Origin: Taeniopygia guttata
Lineage: Eukaryota > Chordata > Aves > Passeriformes > Estrildidae
DNA length: 64,000 nt
Assembly (NCBI RefSeq): GCF_048771995.1
Contig: NC_133024.1
Location: forward strand, 115,101,501-115,165,500
Direction of reading: 5' to 3'
Part shown: positions 42,401 to 52,830 of the stretch, one piece after another
Numbering within the stretch: position 1 is the first letter of the stretch
How the letters are laid out: every line of letters begins with the position of its first letter
Made by a program: the position numbers and the translations under genes
The notes under the pieces: generated by a model
The model's database searches: none
The model's input: the letters and a program-made list of their open reading frames with translations, nothing else
What the model was told of the DNA's origin: nothing

Positions 42401-44134
42401 TTCATAAAACTCTCTTTTGTCTTGACCTGTTGTGTTAAAAAAGATGTACCACAGTCACCATGACTGTGAAAAGAGAAATCTGGGCCTTGAATTAGAAAAT
42501 CTAAATAATCTTTATGGAGATCCACAAACACCAGGTTTAACTGCAACTAAATGTAGAACAATGGATTTCTGACCAGGTAGGAAATCACCCACTTGGAAAT
42601 AAACATCCAGTGAGGATAAATAAAGCAATATTTTAACTATTATCATCATCTGAGCACAAGCTTAGACTTGTAATAATTTGTGTCTGCTGAACTGCTGCTG
42701 CATTCCAGTTAACATTATTTGATTTTTCAAAGCCTCTTCTCTACCCAAGCCAAATTCCTTTCAGTTCAGAGCTCCCATTGCCTCTGAACTTTGTTTGAAC
42801 AAACATGTTTAGCAAAGGAAGTCAAAGAGTTGCAAAATTGTTTGTGATACACTCAAAGGAAACACAGCCAAGACAAATATCTTAGAACAAGTAACTGGGA
42901 AGCTTCAGCCTGGGGAAATACAGATGGTCTGGAAATTGTGTGGGGAATCTTCTTCAGCATCTTGGCCTATCTGGAGTCTCTACCAGCCCTGGAAGTGTCC
43001 CAGGCCAGGCTGGACAGGGCTTGGAGCAGCCTGGGACAGTGGGAGGTGTCCCTGCCATGGCAGAGGTGGCACTGGGTGGGATTTAGGGTCTCTCACAACC
43101 CAAACCAGTCTGGAGTTCTGGGATGCTGATCTGACCCTTTTTATAGAATTAAAGGATCCTAAAACCCCTTCTCACACCAAGTACAGCTGAGCCAAACTGT
43201 GCTTGTTTCACCTGCTAATCCAGAAACTGAGGAGTGCTGGGAAAACTCAGAATGAAAAATAAAAACCCTCACATGTACCTGAGAGTTCCTGGATGTGCAG
43301 GGAGGCAGAACCATGGAATGGAATGGTCTGGACTGGGAGGGACCTTAAATCCCACCCGTGCCACCCCTGCCATGGCAGGGACACCTCCCACTGTCCCAGG
43401 CTGCTCCAGCCCCAGTGTCCAACCTGGCCTTGGGCACTGCCAGGGATCCAGGGGAATCTGGGAATTCCATCCCAGCCCTGCCCACCCTGCCAGGGAACAA
43501 TTCCCAATTCCCAATCTCCCACCCAGCCCTGCCCTCTGGCACTGGGAGCCATTCCCTGGCTCCTGTCCCTCCATCCCTGTCCCCAGTCCCTCTGCAGCTC
43601 TCCTGGAGCCCCTCCAGGCCCTGGCAGGGCTCTGAGCTCTCCCTGGAGCTTCTCCTCTCCAGGTTGAACATTCCCAGCTCTCCCAGTCTGGCTGCAGAGG
43701 GGCTCCAGCCCTGCTCATGGTTTATGCACCGAATGGAGCACGCAGGGGTATCACAAGAGCTCCTTACTCTGAGATTACTCCAGGGAGAGTTCTACCATAC
43801 CATGGTGGTTTCTTGTCAGAGTCCAGGACAGAACGCCATGGCTGGCCCGCTGGGCAGAGCTCAGCAGGTCAGAGAATGTTACAGGAAAGGAAAAAGAAAC
43901 AACCTTGAGAAGCCGACCCTGCGCATCCAGACTCCTTCTCTGGCTGGGAGAAAAAAGACTTTTACACTCTTGGTGTAATCCTGACACACAGACCCCCGAG
44001 ATTTGCTTATTTCATTAACTCAGCAGGATTATTAAGGAATGAATGAGCTCCCTGCAGTGCTGCTCTTTAACCCAAAGGTTCAGGTACTTACCAAGCTGAC
44101 AGAGAGGCACTGGCACATCCATTGGAGTCCTCAT
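35794..44134 (-). CDS. IFNAR2: IFNAR2, interferon alpha/beta receptor chain 2
   Basis: IFNAR2 is the high-affinity, JAK1-binding chain of the type I interferon receptor. Eight coding exons join in frame: 44092-44134, 41419-41460, 40980-41109, 40444-40613, 39000-39172, 38579-38741, 37786-37904 and 35794-36450. They total 1497 nt, or 498 residues plus stop (human 515), with intron phases 1,1,2,1,0,1,0. Two fibronectin-III domains and one membrane span precede a long acidic tail. Diagnostic motifs: QHILSWQ, ELTEEF (human DLTDEW), ILGPPEVNI, YPSRNYCVSV (human IPNTNYCVSV), FTISLHTVLLGTLEQD (human FNVDLNSVFLRVLDDED, the STAT2/IRF9 docking region) and the C-terminal GYMRR (human GYIMR). One intron uses a GC donor. 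Exon 2 has two in-frame acceptors 24 nt apart. Identity is secure; the first two exons are less certain. Confidence 0.93.
36640..36845 (-). mobile_element. CR1 3' end
   Basis: Gtttgagtgggaagggatct, then ggctgctccagccccagtgt. Confidence 0.9.
37390..37580 (-). mobile_element. CR1 internal fragment
   Basis: Ctctgggcccactccagcct, gtccacaccttctgtgccct, gaccagaaccaggaggaata: the upstream part of CR1 3' ends. Confidence 0.65.
37786..37904 (-). CDS. IFNAR2: IFNAR2 exon (transmembrane segment)
   Basis: Acceptor CACTCCAG at 37905 and donor GTATGT at 37780-37785; phase 1 in, 0 out. It encodes VAVAGAVCVSLIIAAVLKCV as membrane span, then FSLPQTL, equivalent to human NSLPKVL, the box1 region that binds JAK1. 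Confidence 0.93.
38235..38487 (+). mobile_element. CR1 3' end, subtype D
   Basis: Cccagggagcagctggagct through ccatgattctgtgat; same subtype as 62600-63290. Confidence 0.85.
38579..38741 (-). CDS. IFNAR2: IFNAR2 exon (domain 2, second half)
   Basis: Acceptor TTTTTCATGGCAG at 38742 and donor GTGAGG at 38573-38578; phase 0 in, 1 out. It encodes STVIEELYPSRNYCVSVGV and SPWKCVTTDSEA. With this acceptor the distance from HK to the EEL/DKL position is 18 residues, the same as human. An alternative acceptor 12 nt further in is also in frame. Confidence 0.9.
39000..39172 (-). CDS. IFNAR2: IFNAR2 exon (domain 2, first half)
   Basis: Acceptor TCCAACAG at 39173 and donor GTAGGG at 38994-38999; enters phase 1, leaves phase 0. 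It encodes ILGPPEVNITSCPNCINVTI and ends SLDGEHK. The GPPEV start is the CRF2 domain 2 signature. Confidence 0.95.
39470..39760 (-). mobile_element. CR1 LINE 3' end
   Basis: Acagaatcatagaatgggtt through gccattcccccttgtcctgt. Confidence 0.93.
40444..40613 (-). CDS. IFNAR2: IFNAR2 exon (domain 1, second half)
   Basis: Acceptor TTTCTGCAG at 40614 and donor GTAAGA at 40438-40443; enters phase 2, leaves phase 1. It encodes QQCSGIAQLSCELTEEFKD and PEYSVLVQSIGG. Human has KNCANTTRSFCDLTDEWRS and EAYVTVLEGFSG. Confidence 0.94.
40783..40925 (-). mobile_element. CR1-like repeat, subtype C
   Basis: Aatccctgaggctggaaaag through gggcactccaaagctccc; about 55 bp from an IFNAR2 exon with a GC donor. Confidence 0.82.
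40980..41109 (-). CDS. IFNAR2: IFNAR2 exon (domain 1, first half), GC donor
   Basis: Acceptor CTTTCTAG at 41110; enters phase 1, leaves phase 2. It encodes ERILEGLPYN, FQHILSWQAEH and SYNVLYRDR (human FRSILSWELKN, HYTLLYT). The frame of the next exon demands a junction at CGCAG followed by GCAAGT (40974-40979), a GC-AG intron. Confidence 0.92.
41419..41460 (-). CDS. IFNAR2: IFNAR2 short exon completing the signal peptide
   Basis: Acceptor CACTTTCCAG at 41461 and donor GTAAGA at 41413-41418; 42 nt, phase 1 in and out. It adds VCLTFLSTAVCSLP, giving a convincing hydrophobic core. A second acceptor (GTCTACAG at 41437) would leave an 18-nt exon, also in frame, and lose the core residues CLTFLST. 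The longer form is preferred because it makes a better signal peptide. Confidence 0.7.
41845..42075 (-). mobile_element. CR1 3' end
   Basis: Agaaaggtttgggttggaag, then ggcagccccagcttctctgg. Confidence 0.85.
42960..43120 (+). mobile_element. CR1 3' end
   Basis: Gaagtgtcccaggccaggct through cacaacccaaaccagtc. Confidence 0.9.
43315..43720 (-). mobile_element. CR1 LINE 3' end
   Basis: Same module order as 5918-6370, very similar throughout. Confidence 0.93.
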
Positions 44135-44188
44135 GGAGGTTAACAAACAAACCTCTCTGCTTGCCAAAGGAACATTTTGCTGCAGTTC
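44092..44188 (-). CDS. IFNAR2: IFNAR2 exon with start codon (coding part 44092-44134)
   Basis: Acceptor TATTTGTAG at 44189 and donor GTAAGT at 44086-44091, phase 1. ATG at 44132-44134 starts MRTPMDVPVPLCQL, the front of the signal peptide. Upstream in the same exon is a short uORF (ATG TTC CTT ... TAA, 11 codons) ending 5 nt before the main ATG. Confidence 0.75.
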
Positions 44189-45784
44189 CTACAAATACAT
44201 GAGAAACAAGCACATTTTACTAAATTATCACCTTAGTAAATAATTTTTAAGTAACCCAAGGTTTCTGTACAGAGTTGCTTTCACTCTCCAGTGTCTGAAG
44301 GAGGGCAGTGGTACTGGAAGAGTTACTGGGCGGGGGGACTGATGGTTATCATTTTATGGCAATTTTGTCCATTTTCATGGCAACAACACTCCCCCTTTTC
44401 CACAGGGAAGGGTCTCCTACCACTTCAAATAAAGCAGAAGCCACTGTATGATTATTTATATTAACTTTGCATTAAGATAGTATCTGAAAATTCAATGCCA
44501 CTCACTCCAACTTCATTTATACAATGGAAACAAAACTTGCTTGGCTTTGCTTGAAATATACTCATCACCATTGTAAGAAACATTTCCAGAAAGAGAAATG
44601 ATGAACAGGGAGCTTAGCAAAAATTAATTATAAAGAAGTTATTAAATTTATGTTACAATTTTTAATGCATAAGAGCTGTTAAAATAACCCTTCACTGTTT
44701 TTTTTTACTCTATTTAACATCCCCATAATATTAATATCCACAGGACCTGGTTTTGAGTTAGCTGGGCAAGGGTATATCTACTTCTAAAGAATCTTCCCCT
44801 CAGGTTTAACAAAAATTAACTGCTTTTTAACTTAACATTATTTGCAAGTACAACTGGAATTATTTTCCCTCCAAAACAACCAGTTTAAAATCATGCCAAA
44901 GAACACTCTGTATATTCATATGTAACCCTGTATATTCATATATTAACACAGGACAGAAGTCATCTGTTAAATTCAGATTAACTAAAATCCCTTATCTGAG
45001 AAGTCAATCTCCCTGTGCTCGGAGTTCTAGCAGGAGTGTAGGAAATCACTGGAGAAATGTTAGCAAATTGGCTCTGTGCAACTGACAATTCCACAGCCTC
45101 AGGGAACGTTCCATCCCCCTCACTTTATTACTTCATTCAAGCAAAAGTCATTGCAAAGAGCAGCTGCACCTGCAGGTTGGGATTCCCCGGGTTGTTCAAA
45201 GTGTTCCCTTCAGGAGAAAGCCTTGGGGATGCTGGATTCACTTGTAAAAACACTTCCTTTCCCTGTTAACCCTTGCAGTTCACACCAGGCCCTGTCCAAG
45301 CACCCCCTGCCCAGGGGATGTGTGGGTGTACCTTGGATCCTTGCTGGCCATGCTGCCAGGACAGCAACAATCCCACTCTGGGAATCACAGCAGGCTCCCG
45401 TGTGCCTCTGCCTGCTGAACAAAGGATTCTCCTGCATGAGGCATACTCAAAGCCAGGTGACTTGTTCAGCACCTTCCTGAGAAAATGTGATAAAATGTGT
45501 TCATCTCCAGGATTCCACAGCTGTCTAAAGCTGGATGTCCTCTGCAGATCTACCACTGCCAGGGAGATTCCAGAGGAAAACCATTTCTGTCAGAACTGAG
45601 ATGAGCTTTTGCTACTCCTCCTCTTCAGGGCTGCAGCAGTGCCTGTGGAGAGCACATGGAATCAGCAGTGAGAGCAGGCCCTGAGGCCAGGCTGTGCCCA
45701 CGGAGAACCCCGGGAGCTGCCTGGAGCCCCACGGCTCAGGGCACACTGGCACAGCAGCCACATCTGGAGCTCATGGACTCACAG

Positions 45785-46175
45785 CTGGCCGGGGCTGGAG
45801 GGACTCTACACCTCATCCCATCCCACCCCTGCCACGGCAGGGACAGCTCCCACTGTCCCAGGCTGCTCCAGCCCAGTGTCCAGCCTGGCCTTGGGCACTG
45901 CCAGGGATCCAGGGGAATCTGGGAATTCCATCCCAGCCCTGCCCACCCTGCCAGGGAACAATTCCCAACTCCCAATCTCCCACCCAGCCCTGCCCTCTGG
46001 CACTGGGAGCCATTCCCTGGCTCCTGTCCCTCCATCCCTGTCCCCAGTCCCTCTGCAGCTCTCCTGGAGCCCCTTCAGGCCCTGGCAGGGCTCTGAGCTC
46101 TCCCTGGAGCTTCTCCTCTCCAGCTGAGCACCCCCAGCCCTCCCAGCCTGGCTCCAGAGGGGCTCCAGCCCTGGG
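45785..46175 (-). mobile_element. CR1 LINE 3' end
   Basis: Ggggctggagggactctaca through ggctccagaggggctccagc. IFNAR2 intron 1. Confidence 0.93.
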
Positions 46176-46851
46176 ATCAGTTTAGAGGCTCGCAGGTTCA
46201 GACTAAATGGGGTTATATTTGCTTCCAATCAGAAAAGAAAAAAAAAAAAAGCAGCTTTGAGGTTTTAAAAGTCAGAGGCTCATATTTCAGAAAAACTCTT
46301 CCCCAGTTCTCGGAAACAAGCAGATGGTCTACTTATTTATATAAATCAGCTTATGGGAATATTGAGAGAGGCAGAGAGACTGACTGACAGCAGGGATGTC
46401 TGCAGGGGAATGTTTTGAGCTGGCACAGGGACCTCTGAAACTGTCCAGGCAGGGCCACCTGCAGCAGCGACACAGGAACGTGCCCAGGGGGTTTGGGAGG
46501 TCTCCAGAGAGGGAGACTCCAGCCCCTGCCTGGGCAGCTCTTCCAGGGCTCTGCCCCTCCAGGGAAGGAAGTTCTTCCTCGGGCTGGACTGGAACTGTTG
46601 TGGTTTAGTTCCTGGCCACTGCTCCTTGTCCTGCCACTGGCACCACTGGGCAGAGGCTGGCACCATCCTGGCACCCCTGGAGCCCTATAAAATCCTGAAT
46701 CCAGCCGAGCCAGGGAACCACGCTGTGCCTGTAGCATTACTCTCCCTCTCAACTGCTGGGAGACTTTGGATAAACCACTCCTAAGGATACAGAAATCACC
46801 TAACCTCAGTAACCCAAGACCATGACCAACAGCCCTTTTCCCATGGACTGC

Positions 46852-47105
46852 CACAGTGCCGGGAAAGAGACAGCCCCAGGCTGGGCCAGGGCAGGCTCAG
46901 CTGGGACAGCAGCAGCAATTTCCCCATGGAAAGGGGGCTCAGGCCCTGGCAGGGGTTGCCCAGGGAGCTTTGGAGTGCCCATCCCTGCAGGTGTCCCCTG
47001 GAGGTGGCACTGAGTGCTCTGGGCTGGGGACAAGGTGGGCATGGGGCCCAGCTGGGACTCCCTGGGCTGGGAGGGCTTTGCCAGCCCCAGGGATTTGGGA
47101 TCTGC
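46852..47105 (+). mobile_element. CR1-like repeat, subtype C, at the IFNAR2 CpG island
   Basis: Ctgggccagggcaggctcag through ccagccccagggatttggga. It borders the promoter island. Confidence 0.82.
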
Positions 47106-47149
47106 CCGTGGGACACACGGGGACCCGTGGGGATGGCCCAGCCTGGGCT

Positions 47150-47830
47150 GGGGGCTCCGCAAACCGAGGGGCGCTACTCCTCACAAACACCAGGCCTCGG
47201 TGCTATTCGCACCCCCAGGCACCTCCCAGGCCACGGCCGCGCTCAATGCAGCGAGCGGGGCGCTGCCACAGGCGAACCCGGCGGGATCTGGGGCTCCGTT
47301 TGTGGTTCAGGGTGCGCCAGCACAGCACTCCCGGAGCCGCGGAGCCCTGCCGGAATCGCCCGGAGCAGCCGGGCAGCGGCCCAGACCTCTCCCCTCAGGC
47401 GGCTGAGGGAGCGCGGCCCGCTCGCCTCATGGAACCGCCGCATTGCCGCCGCAGGGCCGCGCCCGGGATAGCGGGGGGGACACGACAGCGCTCGCACCAC
47501 CCCCTCCCAGCCGTACCTCGCGGCGGGGACTCCCCACAGGCTCCGCTCCGGCTCCTCATCGCTCCTTATCGCCCCTTATCGCCGCCCATAGACCCGCATT
47601 GATACCGAGCGCTGCCGCCCGCGGCGGCGCCCAGCGGAAAATGGCGGTGGGGACGGGGAGGAGTGACCACGCCCCTCCGTTAGGCCACGCCCACATGCGG
47701 CTAAGCCACACCCCCAAGCGCACAAACCACGCCCCCTCATCATCAAACCACGCCCCCATCCGCCGAGCCCCGCCCCTTTCCCCTCAGGCCCCGCCCAGCA
47801 GCGCCGTCCTGTCCCCTCAGCCGCGGGAAA
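47150..47830 (-). promoter_or_regulatory. IFNAR2: IFNAR2 CpG-island promoter with CACGCCC cluster
   Basis: CpG-dense DNA surrounds the predicted non-coding exon 1. From 47660 to about 47800, upstream on the gene strand, seven or more CACGCCC/CCGCCC-type boxes recur every 15 to 25 bp (Sp/KLF-type GC and CACCC boxes). No TATA box is seen. The reverse side reads into intergenic DNA, so bidirectional activity is possible. Confidence 0.6.
47517..47640 (-). other. IFNAR2: IFNAR2 probable non-coding exon 1
   Basis: A good gene-strand donor, CGCGAG followed by GTACGG, lies at 47511-47516 inside the CpG island. It sits 3.3 kb upstream of the exon carrying the start codon, which itself begins with an acceptor (TTTGTAG at 44189). 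A 5' non-coding exon is therefore required, and this is the best placed one. Its 5' limit is a guess. Confidence 0.5.
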
Positions 47831-47999
47831 GCTTCGCTGGTTTTATTTCAGTTTCTGCTTTTATTTCCTTTTCTACCACTATTATTCCCTTATTTCCCTT
47901 TCTCTCACTCCTCCGGGCCCGCTCCACCCCCGGCTCTGCGCTGTTGGCTGTGCGGGAAAGCTGCGGGAGCGGTGGCTGATCCGCTTCCATGTTTAGAGA

Positions 48000-48430
48000 C
48001 TCAGAGTCGCAGCAGGTTTGGGTTGGAGAGACCCCAAATCCCACCCAGTGCCACCCCTGCCATGGGGACACCTCCCACTGCCCCAGGCTGCTCCAGCCCC
48101 AGTGTCCAACCTGGCCTTGGGCACTGCCAGGGATCCAGGGGAATCTGGGAATTCCATCCCAGCCCTGCCCACCCTGCCAGGGAACAATTCCCAATTCCCA
48201 ATTCCCAATCTCCCATCCCAGCCCTGCCCACCCTGCCAGGGAACAATTCCCAATTCCCAATCTCCCATCCAACCCTGCCCACCCTGCCAGGGAACAATTC
48301 CCAATTCCCAATCTCCCACCCAGCCCTGCCCTCTGGCACTGGGAGCCATTCCCTGGCTCCTGTCCCTCCATCCCTGTCCCCAGTCCCTCTGCAGCTCTCC
48401 TGGAGCCCCTCCAGGGGTTATTTTCCCCCC
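48000..48430 (-). mobile_element. CR1 LINE 3' end with internal triplication
   Basis: Standard copy, except that the module from agccctgcccaccctgccag to caattcccaatctccc (about 54 bp) occurs three times in a row at 48160-48315. Confidence 0.93.
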
Positions 48431-49440
48431 AGAGCATTCCAGGGGTGATTCCATAGCCCAGGGTTGGGCTCCCAGGGGGTTCCTGCCCTGCCAGGCTGGT
48501 GAGGAGCAGCTCAGGCCGTGCCCTGGGCAGGGCAGGAGGTGTTTGAGGGAACAGCTGAAATGCTGAATTTCCTGTTCAATGCAGTCACAGAGAAAAACCT
48601 GAAGAGTTCACTGCGATTTCCCTGGTACAGCGAATCCAATCTGATTTAACACCCAAGAATTGTGGAATTGCTTTGGTTGGGGTGGACCTGAAAGCTGATC
48701 TGTTCCATGCCAGCAGCGGGGAGCCTCAGCAGCCCACGCTGCTCTCAGCACAGAGCCTTTGCTCTTTCTGCAGGCCAATGGCAGCAGCATTTCCTTCTGT
48801 GGTTTAGTGTTTGATGTCTGAATTTGGAGCAGAAATATGATTTCTGCTGAGAACATCATCTTGCACAACCTGAAACATCCTGTTTTCAATTGCTCCTGTA
48901 CCACAGAGACCTTTTGTCTCTCTTGGTGTCACTGGGGGTTTCAGCTTGCAGAAAAATTGCCACAGTACGTGGTAAAACTCCTGTGCCCTTTGCAAAGAAA
49001 TAGAGAATAAAATAAATCGATTTATATTTTTGCTGTCTTGATTTTTTCTGTATGGGCTCTTCTGAAACTTCAGTGCATCCAGAACTAGGAGGGACTGCTC
49101 CTTCCCTCTATTTATTTTAATTTGTGTACAGTCCTAATTTTTTTTACGTTCATTTTTTTCAATCTTGGCTCAGAAAGAATGAAAATATTCTTTTTTAAAG
49201 ATTTTGAGAATTAAGATTTTGAGAAGTATTTTTCTACATTTCCCAATTAAAAAAAAAAAATTTGATGTGTCTTTCTTTGGCCTGAAGGTGATGCTGTTTC
49301 TCTAGGAAAAAGTACTGGAAAAGCCATTGGGAAGTCTGGTGGGAAATACCTGTGTTAAAATTCAGTGTACACCTATTTATGCTCTTTGTCTTGGCAAGTT
49401 TTAATTAAATATCCAAGCACAGAAAGTAGCTAACAACAGC
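48430..49440. other. Intergenic sequence with one weak CR1 trace
   Basis: A diverged CR1-like tract (ggtggacctgaaagctgatc) lies near 48670. No gene is recognised. Confidence 0.45.
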
Positions 49441-49560
49441 AAGCACCCTGGGACAGTGAAAGGTGTCTCTGCCCATGGCAGGGGTGGAATTAAATTATTA
49501 AATGATCATTGAGTTCCCTCTAACCCACAGCATTCTGCATCTCTATGATTCCATCACTCT
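49440..49560 (+). mobile_element. CR1 3' end, old
   Basis: Gggacagtgaaaggtgtctc, then catctctatgattccatc. Confidence 0.75.
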
Positions 49561-49749
49561 TTAACCCAAACTCTGTGCGAATTTGTGGCACCTCAGTGAA
49601 GCAAATGAAGCTTGCAGGGTTTGCAGTCAGCGGGCAGAATCTCTGGTGATTTAAACTCATTAAAAAAAACCAAAAAACAGTGCTGAGCTAAAAGACCATC
49701 AAATGCTTTCTGGGGCTGCTAAAAATTCATAACTGCTCTGCGGTGTTTT

Positions 49750-49885
49750 TTTTTAGTTGTTGTTGTTGTTGTTTTGTTTGTGGTTTTGTTTGTTTGGTTT
49801 GGTTTTTTGGGGGGGTTTGTTTGGTTTTTGGGTTTTTTTTGTTTGGTTGGTTGGTTGGTTTTTTGTTTTTTTTTTTTTTTTCCTC
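49750..49885. repeat. (GTTTG/GTTTT)n T/G-rich low-complexity tract
   Basis: Runs of gttgttgttgtt, tttgtttggttt and poly-T, with no regular long unit. Confidence 0.85.
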
Positions 49886-49904
49886 AGGTTACTCTGTTTT
49901 AGAG

Positions 49905-50479
<575 letters not shown>

Positions 50480-50480
<1 letters not shown>

Positions 50481-51490
50481 GCTGTGACAGAGACAAGAAC
50501 TGATAAACACTTGAGTCCCAACAAGAAATTCCCTCTCACACATTTAATCCCAACTTGGCAAAAAGATGTTCAGACTCCACATGGCACCAGTGGTTTCCAG
50601 TGCTCTCAGACAAAAACAAACACAGGAACATGCAATCAGTGGTACCCAAAGCAGATCCTGCCTCAGCTGGGATTTCACAGCCTGTGGGCTTGAAATCCCC
50701 ACGGGTTAATCAATATGGATGGCAATTGTTGTCAGTGCACACACCAGATGAAATAACAATTTCTGTTTCTCCCGCTCTGCTCTGCCTCCTCACTAAGGTG
50801 GAGCACAGAAATAGCAAAATGATACAATAGTGGTGGTGGAGCAGTTGGAATTATTTTGTTCCAAAAGACGATGTGGGAAATTAATTTGTAGAAAATTAGG
50901 GGAAAAAAACCCAACTTGTAGAAAGTAAAAAAACAACTTAATCCAATAGAACCCTTTGGGAGGAGGATGCTGGAAAATCCCAGCCACCGTGGTGTGGGGG
51001 GCATGTGAAGACTGAACCTCAGGGGGTTTTGTTTTATGTTCTCCTTTCTGTAAACATCTGGAAAGCTGCTGGATTTCCAGTCCTGGGAATCTTTTGCTCA
51101 GGATTTGATAGACTAACATGGAATGCACATGAACCAACCCGTGGAGGCTGAATAAAGGGGATGGATTTTCAGAATTTCAGTGTTCCTGTAGCCCTGCAAG
51201 CATTTACTTGATCTTACTCACAGGAGTAGTCTGAGTGAAATAAATGAGATTATTAAATGAGTGTGAGTAAAGGGGCTTGGAATGGTAGAGAAAGAGTAGA
51301 GAAAGGTAAAGAAGGAGTGGAAAATTTAAATTTCCAGTGAGAATTTCAGCTTTCAAAAGCTGCTGGGCCCTGGACACGGTGTGGCACAAGGATTTCTGCT
51401 GGTGTCTGGCTGCTCCTGTGAAGTTTGAGGTTGGCTCAAGCTTTGTGCCTCACGGAGTTTGAGCAGATGGGAAATAAGCCGTGAGCAGGG
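50480..51490. other. Intergenic sequence, no feature recognised
   Basis: Unique-looking DNA on both strands. No gene model. Confidence 0.4.
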
Positions 51491-51496
51491 CCCTGT

Positions 51497-51835
51497 CAGG
51501 ATCACAGAATTCCAGAATCAAGGTGGGAAGAGCCCTCCAGGATCACCCAGCCCCACCAGCATCACCCAAAGCGTGTCCACAAGGCCACATCCAGACTCCT
51601 CTGGGACAATTCCAGTGACTCCAAACCTCCCTGGGCAGCTCATCCCAAGGCCTGACCACTCTGTGAGGGAAATTTTCTTTCCCAGACTCCAACCTGAGCC
51701 TCCCCTGGTGCCATTTGAGGCCATTTCCTCTCCTCCTTTCCCTGCCCCTCCTGGCAGGAGCTGTGCAGAGCAAGGAGGGACCCCTGAGCCTCCTTTTCTC
51801 CAGGCTGAGCACCAGAGAGCTTTGACTTGTCCAAC
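51497..51835 (-). mobile_element. CR1 fragment (ccaccagcatcaccc subtype), first of a pair
   Basis: Aagagccctccaggatcacc through cctccttttctccaggctga. Confidence 0.88.
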
Positions 51836-51871
51836 CTGCCCTAAAGGAGTTTAGGAAGTGCTGGATTTTCT

Positions 51872-52130
51872 CAAAATCCCAGAATCAAGGCTGGGAAAAC
51901 CCTTCAGGATCACCCAGTGCCACCCCAGCCCCACCAGCATCACCCAAACCCTGTCCCCAAGGCCACATCCAGACTCCTCTGGGACAATTCCAGTGACTCC
52001 AAACCTCCCTGGGCAGCTCATCCCAAGGCCTGACCACTCTGCCAGGGAAATTTTCTTTCCCAATCTCCAACCTGAGCCTCCCCTGGTGCCATTTGAGGCT
52101 TTTCCTTTGTGCTGTCCCCGGGGCAGAGCA
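51872..52130 (-). mobile_element. CR1 fragment (ccaccagcatcaccc subtype), second of a pair
   Basis: Repeats the first copy about 37 bp later in the same orientation: cagcatcacccaaaccctgt through gccatttgaggcttttcc. Confidence 0.88.
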
Positions 52131-52689
52131 GGAGAGGAGATGTGCTGCGTGCCTGGCAGGAGCTGCAGCTGTGGGCACAGATTTTATTTCTGGGAGTGCA
52201 ACAGGAACCTCCAGCCCCCCTGTTTGAGCTGTGCCCTCCCTCGATGCTCTCCTGGCCATAAATAAGCAATAATGGCACAGCAGAGCCTTGTTTTTCCTGA
52301 GGAAATGGCTGTTAATATTCTAATAATGTCATTAACAGCATCATTTGCAGCTCAGCTGGCAGCAAACAACTGCTGCCCTTGTCTCTCCGTGGGATGGGAA
52401 TTTCCACCTTGCCGTGAGGATGAATTTCTGTCAGCTCTGCAGCGGGAATTCCAGGGAAGAACAGGTGGGAGTGTGGAAAGAGCCCCAGGGGTGGCAGGAG
52501 CAGGGTTCACCTTCCTCCCCCTCCTAAAGCAGAGCAGCCTCAGCCTGCTGAGCACAGACCCTGAGCAGAGGGGTTTCATCTCTGGGGTGTTCTGGCCACG
52601 TCCACACTCCTGAAAACTTTCCTGAAGGGATGGGGGGATCTCCCCTCCAGCCCTCTTTTCCCTGGACACCTCTGCAGTGACTCTGGCAT

Positions 52690-52830
52690 TTGGTTTTTTG
52701 GTGTTTTTTTTTTCTTTTTTGTTTTCTTTTTTCTCTTTTGTTTTATTTTTTGTTTTATTTTTTGTTTGTTTATTGGTTTGGTTTTGGTTTTTTTTTTTTT
52801 TGTTTAATTTTTGTTTTTTTTCTGCAGCTC
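52690..52830. repeat. T-rich low-complexity tract
   Basis: Ttttgtttt and tttttctttt runs over about 140 bp. Confidence 0.85.

Noticed and set aside
47849-47862. ISRE-like agtttctgctttt upstream of IFNAR2
   Set aside because: It fits AGTTTCnnTTTC only imperfectly; too weak to call as an interferon response element.
47556-47979. Plus-strand gene diverging from the IFNAR2 CpG island
   Set aside because: Open frames there are GC-rich promoter DNA and the 48-kb CR1; no domain or splice evidence.
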